Shown: one piece after another, positions 1 through 5,134 of the stretch
Numbering within the stretch: position 1 is the first letter of the stretch
How the letters are laid out: every line of letters starts with the position of its first letter
Assembly (NCBI GenBank): GCA_028717505.1
Contig: JAQUNQ010000050.1
Location: 1 to 8,010, forward strand
Length of the DNA: 8,010 nucleotides
Direction of reading: 5' to 3'
Source of the DNA: Candidatus Peribacteraceae bacterium
GTDB taxonomy: Bacteria; Patescibacteriota; Gracilibacteria; Peribacterales; Peribacteraceae
Made by a program: the position numbers and the translations under genes
The notes under the pieces: model-generated
Seen by the model: the letters and a program-made list of their open reading frames with translations, nothing else
Database searches by the model: none
What the model was told of the DNA's origin: nothing

Positions 1-1
1 G

Positions 2-664
2 AAGGAGGAGGTGACGGCGGCGTGGTACAAGCGGGAGGCGGAGGGCATGATCCGGGAGATCCAGGGGCGGGGGCATGTGCCGTTGCTCGTGGGGGGATCC
101 ATGCTGTACCTGAGTGCCGTCATCGACGACTTGCAGTTTGCGGGGGAGGCGAGCCCTGCCCTGCGCCGGACGCTCGGTGAGGAGTACGACTGCGACGGTG
201 GCGCCGCACTCTTCCGGAAGCTTCAGGAACTCGATCCCGAGACGGCGCTCTCCCTCGAGCCGCGGAACAAGGTCTACCTCATCCGTGCACTGGAGATCTG
301 CATGCTCGCGGGGGGAAAGGCATCAGCGGCGAAGAAGAAGTCTTCTTGTCCGTTCGCTCTCTTCATCATCGGCGTGACGCGTTCACGGGAGGAGCTCCAC
401 CGCCGCATCGCGGAGCGCACGCGGCAGATGTTCGCTTCGGGGTGGGTGGAGGAGGTGCGCTCCCTCCTTGCGCGAGGCTCTACGACGAATGATCCGGCAT
501 TGCAGAGCCACGGGTACCGCGAGATCGCGCGCGGGATCACGGAGGGGGGCGGAACAAACCTTGCGGGGTTGGTGGAGATCATTGCCGCGAAAACGCGCCA
601 GTACGCGAAGCGACAGGAAACATGGTGGCGTCGCGACCCGCGCATCCGGTGGATCACGCCCTGA
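2..664 (+). CDS. miaA: tRNA dimethylallyltransferase (MiaA), 5'-truncated
   Basis: MiaA transfers a dimethylallyl group from DMAPP to N6 of A37 in tRNAs reading UNN codons. The frame is open to the left edge, so the N-terminal P-loop region (roughly the first 80-90 residues of a protein usually near 300) is missing; the GTG at 11 is internal, not a start. About 220 residues remain. Visible family blocks, counting from the GTG: LLVGGSMLYL (25-34), the DP..A....P.NK..LIRALEI block (75-96), RTRQMFASGWVEEV (136-149), QSHGYREI (165-172; family form Q.IGYKE), and the C-terminal TRQYAKRQ.TWWRRDPRIRW block (195-214). It stops with TGA one base before the stop of a convergent small gene. The truncation is a window-edge effect, not gene decay. 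Identification is secure from several family motifs in the right order. Confidence 0.95.
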   Translation, partial: KEEVTAAWYKREAEGMIREIQGRGHVPLLVGGSMLYLSAVIDDLQFAGEASPALRRTLGEEYDCDGGAALFRKLQELDPETALSLEPRNKVYLIRALEICMLAGGKASAAKKKSSCPFALFIIGVTRSREELHRRIAERTRQMFASGWVEEVRSLLARGSTTNDPALQSHGYREIARGITEGGGTNLAGLVEIIAAKTRQYAKRQETWWRRDPRIRWITP

Positions 665-665
665 T

Positions 666-836
666 TCAGGCGAGGTTCTGCTGGAGCTCGACGCGCCGGT
701 GGAGCCCGGCGATCTTCCGTGCCGTCGCCTCTTCGAGGTCGAGGCGTTCCCGGACATAGCCCTCCACGCGCCGCTCCTCCTGCGGACGGTCGCGCAGGCG
801 CTCATTCGGGATCTCGGGGGTGCGGGGGCGGTTCAT
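666..836 (-). CDS. Small charged hypothetical protein (56 aa)
   Basis: I do not recognise this protein. It is 56 residues, rich in Arg and Glu, with no membrane segment or Cys; the stretch from about residue 12 on (ERLRDRPQEERRVEGYVRER...) looks helical and amphipathic. Coding is supported by third positions that are about nine-tenths G or C, as in neighbouring genes, and by a fit between its neighbours: the ATG lies 10 bases after the TAA of the upstream minus-strand gene and the TGA lies 1 base from the miaA stop. A frame open further upstream would overlap the preceding gene, so I prefer the ATG at 836. There is no purine-rich ribosome binding site; the ATG follows CCCCCTCCC. Probably cotranscribed with the gene at 847-1233, perhaps by translational coupling. 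Its size makes it easy for gene callers to miss. Confidence 0.6.
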   Translation of the reverse strand: MNRPRTPEIPNERLRDRPQEERRVEGYVRERLDLEEATARKIAGLHRRVELQQNLA

Positions 837-846
837 GGGAGGGGGA

Positions 847-1233
847 TTAGAATTTGAAAACATCGTAGTGCTCCTCGATGCGCTGCTTCATCTGCCAGAG
901 GTGGTCGATCATCGACTGGAGCTCGGGAGACTCGTCGGGCGTGTGCGTGGACACGCGGAAATCGATGATGTGGGAAAGGAGATTCACGATGTTCACGAGG
1001 GCGAGGTCCACTTTACTCTTCCACTCCTCGCTGAGGGTGTCGTAGGTCTCCTTCTTGAGGAGCGACTCAGGATGCAGGACGTCGATCTCCTTCGTGTCGA
1101 TGAGGTGCAGGATCACTTTCAGGAATTGCTCGTGCTCGTTGTCCATCTTCGCCGCCGTGGACTGCCCGAGGTGCTTCTGCTGCTCGGGGGAGAGCTCCTT
1201 CTGGCTGGCGATGGTCTGGGAGAAGTCGACCAT
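847..1233 (-). CDS. Hypothetical soluble protein (128 aa), mostly helical
   Basis: I do not recognise this family. The 128-residue product is soluble, without signal peptide, membrane segment or Cys, and appears all-helical: a polar N-terminus rich in Gln, Ser and Lys (residues 1-35), then helices around HEQFLKVILHLIDTKEI (34-50) and KVDLALVNIVNLLSHIIDF (74-92), and a C-terminal helix with QSMIDHLWQMKQRIEEHYDVF (106-127). The start at 1233 is chosen over the in-frame ATG at 1251, because a likely extended -10 (TGGTACAAT, 1258-1250) overlaps that upstream ATG and because GAAAGGAAG (1249-1241) sits 7 bases before the ATG at 1233. It is divergent from rarA and is followed after 10 bases by the 56-aa gene. 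Function unknown; a small helical adaptor or regulator is possible but nothing proves it. Confidence 0.8.
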   Translation of the reverse strand: MVDFSQTIASQKELSPEQQKHLGQSTAAKMDNEHEQFLKVILHLIDTKEIDVLHPESLLKKETYDTLSEEWKSKVDLALVNIVNLLSHIIDFRVSTHTPDESPELQSMIDHLWQMKQRIEEHYDVFKF

Positions 1234-1249
1234 GGGGAAACTTCCTTTC

Positions 1250-1258
1250 ATTGTACCA
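1250..1258 (-). promoter_or_regulatory. Extended -10 promoter element for the 128-aa gene
   Basis: On the minus strand TGGTACAAT is an extended -10 (TGn plus TACAAT, 5/6 to TATAAT). No good -35 lies 17 bases further up. Transcription would begin near 1243, leaving a leader of about 10 bases and excluding the ATG at 1251 as the start. Confidence 0.55.
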
Positions 1259-1328
1259 CGATGCGGTGTTTTCCGCCATTTCCTTTTGCGCTTGCGGAGG
1301 CCGAGGAAGCCCTCCCCTGAGGCGGAGG

Positions 1329-1337
1329 TGCTATCAT
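1329..1337 (+). promoter_or_regulatory. Extended -10 promoter element for rarA
   Basis: TGCTATCAT is an extended -10 (TGn plus TATCAT, 5/6 to consensus) ending 9 bases before the rarA ATG. The expected start of transcription (about 1344) gives an essentially leaderless mRNA. No clear -35 is visible. Confidence 0.5.
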
Positions 1338-1346
1338 GTCTTCCCC

Positions 1347-2630
1347 ATGAAGCGTGAACCCGACGCGCCGTTGGCCTTCCGTCTCCGCCCGCTCACCCTC
1401 GACGAGTTCGTGGGGCAGGGGAAGATCGTGGGCCCGGGAACGATGCTGCGGAAAGCGATCGAGGAGGATGCCCTCTCTTCGGTGATCCTCGCCGGACCGC
1501 CCGGGACGGGGAAGACCACGCTCGCGAAGATCATCGCGGAGCGGACGAAGGCGCACTTCGTGCAGATCAACGCGGTGCTGAGCGGCGTGAAGGAACTGAA
1601 GGAGGTCTGCGCGGAGGCCGAGCGCATGAAGACGGCGCTCCGCCAGCGCACCGTCCTCTTCATCGACGAGATCCACCGCTTCAACAAGGCGCAGCAGGAT
1701 GCGCTCCTGCCGTACGTGGAGAGCGGCGTCGTGATCCTCATCGGCGCGACCACGCAGAATCCCTACTTCGAGGTGAATCAGGCGCTCGTGTCGCGCTCGC
1801 AAGTCTCCCTCCTGGAGCCCCTCGCTCCCGATGATCTCCTCGTGATCCTCCAGCGTGCCCTCACGGACGCGCGCGGGTATGACGGCAAGGTGAAGGTGGC
1901 GGAGGAGGCCCTCCGGCACATCGCGACGATCGCGAACGGCGACGCGCGCATCGCCCTGAATTGTCTCGAGATGGCGGTGATGACGGTAGGGAGGAAGATG
2001 AGTCTCAAGGAAGTGGAACAGCTCTTCACGCAGCGGAGCCAGCGCTACGACAAGTCGGGCGAGGACCACTACAATACGGTTTCCGCCTTCATCAAGAGCA
2101 TGCGTGGGAGCGATCCGGATGCCGCGCTCCTCTGGATGTTCAAGATGCTCGAGAGCGGGGAGGAGCCGCGCTTCCTCTTCCGGCGGATGGCGATCTTCGC
2201 GTGCGAGGACGTCGGCAACGCGGACCCGCGCGCTCTCCCGCTCGTCGTGGCGGCATGGCAGGCTTTCGAGTTCGTCGGGCTCCCCGAGGGGGAGTTCTTC
2301 CTCGCGCATGCCTGCGTCTACCTGAGTCAGGCTCCGAAGAGCAACGCGGTGACGCGCGCGAAGGACAGTGCGAAGCACGTGGTGCGGAGTGCACCCTCGC
2401 TCGAGGTGCCGCTGCATCTGAGGAATGCGCCGGTGAAGGGCATGCGGGAACAGGGGTACCACGTCGGCTATCAGTATCCTCACGAGGATCGGGAGGGGGT
2501 CGTCGCCGAGCACTACTTCCCGATCGGCATGGCGCCCCGCATCTTCTACGAGCCGACGGACCGCGGGTTCGAGGGGGAGGTGACTGAGCGGCTCCAGCGC
2601 ATCAGGAAGATCGTCCGTTCTGCCCGATAG
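1347..2630 (+). CDS. rarA: Replication-associated recombination protein A (RarA/MgsA), AAA+ ATPase
   Basis: RarA is a cytoplasmic AAA+ ATPase of the clamp-loader clade, related to eukaryotic WRNIP1/Mgs1, that acts at stalled replication forks. The 427-aa product is full length for the family. Domains in order: N-terminal R.RP.TLDEFVGQ block (12-24), Walker A GPPGTGKTT (50-58), Walker B LFIDEIHRFNKAQQDALLP (104-122), sensor 1 GATTQNP (133-139), arginine finger SR (149-150), sensor 2 GDAR (198-201), then the helical and tetramerisation part with YDKSGEDHYNTVSAFIKSMRGSDPDAALLW (234-263), EDVGNADP (287-294) and LHLRNAP (356-362). I chose the ATG at 1347 because the upstream in-frame extension (from 1251) holds the promoter element and has no family similarity. 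The ATG follows TCTTCCCC, not a purine-rich ribosome binding site. It is monocistronic, followed by an AT-rich promoter region. All catalytic residues are intact. Confidence 0.97.
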   Translation: MKREPDAPLAFRLRPLTLDEFVGQGKIVGPGTMLRKAIEEDALSSVILAGPPGTGKTTLAKIIAERTKAHFVQINAVLSGVKELKEVCAEAERMKTALRQRTVLFIDEIHRFNKAQQDALLPYVESGVVILIGATTQNPYFEVNQALVSRSQVSLLEPLAPDDLLVILQRALTDARGYDGKVKVAEEALRHIATIANGDARIALNCLEMAVMTVGRKMSLKEVEQLFTQRSQRYDKSGEDHYNTVSAFIKSMRGSDPDAALLWMFKMLESGEEPRFLFRRMAIFACEDVGNADPRALPLVVAAWQAFEFVGLPEGEFFLAHACVYLSQAPKSNAVTRAKDSAKHVVRSAPSLEVPLHLRNAPVKGMREQGYHVGYQYPHEDREGVVAEHYFPIGMAPRIFYEPTDRGFEGEVTERLQRIRKIVRSAR

Positions 2631-2658
2631 ATGCATCTGCGCGCGCTTTGATAGCTAA

Positions 2659-2687
2659 TTGCTAATTATTTATTAATATTGTATAAT
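2659..2687 (+). promoter_or_regulatory. Sigma-70-type promoter for the membrane protein gene
   Basis: In a strongly AT-rich island (about 2648-2700), -35 TTGCTA (2659-2664), a 17-base spacer and a perfect -10 TATAAT (2682-2687) point toward the ATG at 2706. Expected transcription start is about 2694, giving a leader near 12 bases without a ribosome binding site. The -10 sits inside the short inverted repeat ATATT-GTAT-AATAT (2676-2689). On the other strand the same bases read TGATATTAT (2691-2683), also a good extended -10, which would drive antisense RNA into the 3' end of rarA. Confidence 0.7.
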
Positions 2688-2705
2688 ATCAAAAACACTC
2701 ATTCC

Positions 2706-3290
2706 ATGCTTGCACTCAACGGACTCCGGCACTTCTGCCATGAGCATGACGATCTCCCGGCCTTCCACGCGGGCTACCTCGTGCTGACAGTCATCGTGGC
2801 GGCCCTCCTCAACATGGGGGCGTTCGCAGTCCTCATTCTCGCGCACATGTCCCTCGATTTCGTGAAGTACCGCGACTTCCACGGGTACACATGGCGGGAG
2901 ACGCTGAGTGGCATCTTCCATGAGAACATCGTGGACATCGCGCTCCTCTCCATTGGCGTCGTCTTCGGCGTGTACCTCGGGCACGGGGTCGGCATCGCCG
3001 GCGTGAGCGGACTCCTCCGCGCGGAGGGCACCATCCTCGAGGGGCTCGGCACCCTCATTCCGAAGGTGGAGATCCTGCACCGCTTCCTCATGGATGTCTG
3101 TCATCTCTCCTCCTACCTGCGCTCGCCGCACCCGGGTATCGGCAAGGGGTGGTCCGCGGCGGAGAAGTTCTGCATCTTCCTCACGGTTGCCTGTGTCATT
3201 CTCCTCGTCTTCGCGGGGCCGTTCCTCGCGGTCAACGGACAGGAGTTCTCGCCCCATCTCGCGGAGCAGATGCTCCCGTGGCGGATGTAG
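2706..3290 (+). CDS. Hypothetical integral membrane protein (194 aa)
   Basis: I cannot name the family. The 194-aa product has three or four clear hydrophobic segments: about 23-48 (GYLVLTVIVAALLNMGAF...), 74-101 (NIVDIALLSIGVVFGVYLGH..., possibly one long segment) and 155-176 (FCIFLTVACVILLVFAG). The N-terminus is His- and acid-rich (HFCHEHDD, 9-16). His residues cluster at membrane borders, including LAHMSLDFVKYRDFHGYTWRE (45-65), where H47 and D51 recall the HxxxD pattern of membrane-bound metal-dependent hydrolases (DUF457/YdjM type); this is only a weak resemblance. The ATG at 2706 is chosen because a longer frame starting at 2679 would run through the -10 box. It converges on the ZIP transporter gene with one base between stop codons. 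The His/Asp residues and the neighbouring metal transporter make a metal-related role conceivable but unproven. Confidence 0.85.
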   Translation: MLALNGLRHFCHEHDDLPAFHAGYLVLTVIVAALLNMGAFAVLILAHMSLDFVKYRDFHGYTWRETLSGIFHENIVDIALLSIGVVFGVYLGHGVGIAGVSGLLRAEGTILEGLGTLIPKVEILHRFLMDVCHLSSYLRSPHPGIGKGWSAAEKFCIFLTVACVILLVFAGPFLAVNGQEFSPHLAEQMLPWRM

Positions 3291-3291
3291 T

Positions 3292-4059
3292 TCAGACGTT
3301 CACCAGCTTCAGCGAGGCCATGACGGCGATGCCCGCGCAGATGGTGAAGAGCTGGAGGAGGGCGTGGGGCAGCCGCGCTTCTTTGTGGAGCTCGGGGATG
3401 AGGTCGGAGCCGGCGAGGTAGAGGAAGTTTCCGGCGGCGATGGGGAGGAGGAGGGTGCCGGCGAGCGGGACCACGCGGGTGGAGAGGAGGACGGCAACGG
3501 CGCCGAGGAGGGCGACGCCCCCCGAGAGTGCATTGAAGAAGAGCGCCTTGCTGCGGGAGAAGCCGCTGAAGAGGAGGATGGCGAAGTCGCCGATCTCCTG
3601 CGGGATCTCGTGGAGGATGACGGCCACGGTCGTCGCGATGCCGATGGATGGTGCGACGAGGAAGCTCCCGGCGATGAGCGCGCCGTCGATGAAGTTGTGG
3701 ATGCCATCCCCGATGAGATTCATGATGCCGACGGGGTGGAGGTGCTCATCCTCGTCCCCGTGCGGGAGCGCGGAGCAGTGGCAGTGCCGCCAGTGGATGA
3801 ACTTCTCGATGACGAAGGAGAGGAGGATACCCCCGAGAACGAGGAGGAGCTGTCCTCCAAATTGCGGCTTCTCCGCCATTTCCGGGAGCATGTGGAGGAA
3901 GACGTCGCCGAGGAGCGCGCCGGTGGAGAAGCCGATGAGAGGCAGCAGGCAGGCGCGCACCAGCCGTTCCTGCAGCGCGAACGTGAAAATCCCGATGAGC
4001 GAGATGGCGCTCACGACGAGGACGCCGGCGAGGCTGAGGAGGGCGGGGGAGGGGGGCAT
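3292..4059 (-). CDS. ZIP-family divalent metal transporter
   Basis: ZIP proteins carry Zn2+, Fe2+ or other divalent cations across the cytoplasmic membrane into the cytoplasm. The 255-aa product has about eight hydrophobic segments. Signature metal-site motifs are intact: DGIHNFIDG in TM4 (118-126; H121, N122, D125) and HEIPQEIGD in TM5 (150-158; H150, E151, E155). A cytoplasmic-loop-type His/acid-rich stretch (RHCHCSALPHGDEDEHLH, 91-108) between TM3 and TM4 is where ZIP proteins usually carry a metal-binding loop. The C-terminal AAGNFLYLAGSDLIPELHKE block (208-227) is also typical and resembles LIV-1/ZupT-like members. Metal specificity cannot be read from sequence. The ATG lies 10 bases after the TAA of the TsaE-HD gene, follows CCCCTCC rather than a ribosome binding site, and is probably cotranscribed with it. 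Its stop is one base from that of the convergent membrane protein gene. Confidence 0.95.
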   Translation of the reverse strand: MPPSPALLSLAGVLVVSAISLIGIFTFALQERLVRACLLPLIGFSTGALLGDVFLHMLPEMAEKPQFGGQLLLVLGGILLSFVIEKFIHWRHCHCSALPHGDEDEHLHPVGIMNLIGDGIHNFIDGALIAGSFLVAPSIGIATTVAVILHEIPQEIGDFAILLFSGFSRSKALFFNALSGGVALLGAVAVLLSTRVVPLAGTLLLPIAAGNFLYLAGSDLIPELHKEARLPHALLQLFTICAGIAVMASLKLVNV

Positions 4060-4069
4060 GGAGGGGTCT

Positions 4070-5086
4070 TTAGAAAGGAGGGCCGTCCGGGAAGAGGTCC
4101 GATTCTAGCGCGCGCGCCTCGCCGTACCAAATTTTCGCATGCTCCGCGTGCGCTGATCCCGCGTAGCGGCGGGTGAAATCCTCGAGACGCCCCTCCAGGC
4201 TCACCACTTCGTCCATCTTCAGGCGCTTGTCTGCGTAGAAGAGGATCTTCTGCTCGATGGTGCTGCGCTCGCGCGCGGGGAGCGTGAGGCCGTGGACGTG
4301 GACGATCTCCCCGAGTGCAGCGAATCCCTGCTCCCGGAGGAAGTTCGCGCAGGCCTCCTCATGGCGGAGCCCTGAGAAGTACTCACTCCAGCGCTGCCAG
4401 AGGGCGCGGTGCTCCGGCGTCTCCTCCCGCTGCACATGGGAGGTGCCAATGTGGAAGTCAATGAAGCGCAGGAGGTCGTGGAGCTCCGCGGCCCGTCGGA
4501 GGGTGAGTGGCCGGAGGATCGTGCCGCGTCCGGAGAAGTATTCCCCCAGCTTCTGTGCCAGCAGAGCCACCGCCCGCTCGTGGAGGACAACATTCTCCGG
4601 AAGGAGGAATTCCCGATGCCACCGCTGTACCTGCTCCTCGGTGGGGAGGGGGAGATCGCGGAAGGCGACGGTAAGCGAGCGGCCCTTCCTGCCCGCTTCT
4701 TCCTCCAGCGTGATCACGATGGCGTTGTGCTCCGGGAGTGCGGGGAGTCGGTCCGCCCACTCGATGCAGCGGATACCCGGGTGCGCGTCGGAGGAGGCGA
4801 CGAGCGCCTGCGCCTGCTGCTGCGTGAGCCGGTAGAGATCGAGGTGGAGGAGCTCGCCGTGGTGGGTCGTCGGGTGGCGTTGCTCGAGGGCGAAGGTGGG
4901 ACTCACGACGTGGCTCTGCACGCCGAGTTTCTGGGCGAAGGCCTGGAGGAAGGTGGTCTTCCCGGCACCGAGCTCCCCGACGAGGCAGATCGTGAGCGGA
5001 AATTCGTAGAGGGTCTGCGCCAGGGACGCGCCCGCAATTTGCGTTTTCTCTGCATCAGGAAGCCAAAGTTTGACGAGGTCGGTCAT
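4070..5086 (-). CDS. tsaE: TsaE (t6A tRNA modification ATPase) fused to an HD phosphohydrolase-like domain
   Basis: TsaE (YjeE) is the small ATPase of the TsaB-TsaD-TsaE complex that makes t6A at position 37 of ANN-decoding tRNAs. It is usually about 150 aa; this product is 338 aa. Residues 1-145 carry all TsaE marks: Walker A GELGAGKTT (38-46), VSPTF (61-65), HLDLYRL (81-87) and the Walker-B-like IEWADR (108-113). Residues about 160-310 look like an HD-superfamily domain with the ordered ligands H169 (in VVLHERAV), H203-D204 (ELHDLLRFID), H242 (RHEEACANFL), H263 or H265 (IVHVHG) and D286 (FYADKRL), the H..HD..H..H..D order of YqeK-like dinucleotide hydrolases. There is no stop or frameshift between the two. 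The start at 5086 has a good extended -10 just upstream and no ribosome binding site. First gene of a unit with the ZIP transporter. The TsaE call is firm; HD identity is good, its substrate unknown. Confidence 0.93.
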   Translation of the reverse strand: MTDLVKLWLPDAEKTQIAGASLAQTLYEFPLTICLVGELGAGKTTFLQAFAQKLGVQSHVVSPTFALEQRHPTTHHGELLHLDLYRLTQQQAQALVASSDAHPGIRCIEWADRLPALPEHNAIVITLEEEAGRKGRSLTVAFRDLPLPTEEQVQRWHREFLLPENVVLHERAVALLAQKLGEYFSGRGTILRPLTLRRAAELHDLLRFIDFHIGTSHVQREETPEHRALWQRWSEYFSGLRHEEACANFLREQGFAALGEIVHVHGLTLPARERSTIEQKILFYADKRLKMDEVVSLEGRLEDFTRRYAGSAHAEHAKIWYGEARALESDLFPDGPPF

Positions 5087-5114
5087 TGACCAAAATGAGT
5101 AAATATGATATTAT
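5086..5114 (+). promoter_or_regulatory. Promoter for the M23 peptidase gene
   Basis: -35 TTGACC (5086-5091, 5/6), a 17-base spacer and extended -10 TGA-TATTAT (5106-5114, -10 hexamer 5/6). Expected start of transcription is about 5121, 14 bases before the ATG at 5135. The -35 overlaps the first base pair of the tsaE start codon on the other strand. Confidence 0.75.
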
Positions 5115-5118
5115 ATCA
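5110..5118 (-). promoter_or_regulatory. Extended -10 promoter for the TsaE-HD / ZIP unit
   Basis: On the minus strand TGATATAAT (5118-5110) is a perfect extended -10. Expected start of transcription is about 5103, 17 bases before the ATG at 5086. No good -35 is seen at 17-18 bases. The element interleaves with the -10 of the divergent promoter in one palindrome, TGATAT-T-ATATCA (5106-5118). Confidence 0.65.
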
Positions 5119-5134
5119 ACATACAAAAATAGAC

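Noticed and set aside
1248..2636. Long minus-strand open frame (462 codons) opposite rarA
   Set aside because: It lies almost wholly opposite rarA, whose AAA+ motifs are unmistakable; the His/Arg/Leu-rich translation has no recognisable domain.
2648..2700. AT-rich stretch after rarA as an intrinsic terminator
   Set aside because: It has no GC-rich stem followed by a T-tract; a -35/-10 pair with a 17-base spacer explains it better.
4071..4081. TAGAAAGGAGG on the plus strand, the exact complement of a typical 16S rRNA 3' tail (a perfect ribosome binding site)
   Set aside because: It covers the last codons and stop of the TsaE-HD gene on the other strand, and no plus-strand start codon lies at a usable distance. 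Chance is the best explanation.
3094..4176. Long plus-strand open frame (360 codons) opposite the ZIP gene
   Set aside because: Its very acidic, repetitive Glu/Asp/Gly translation is the mirror of G/C-rich codons in the ZIP and TsaE genes, and the ZIP motifs on the minus strand are decisive.
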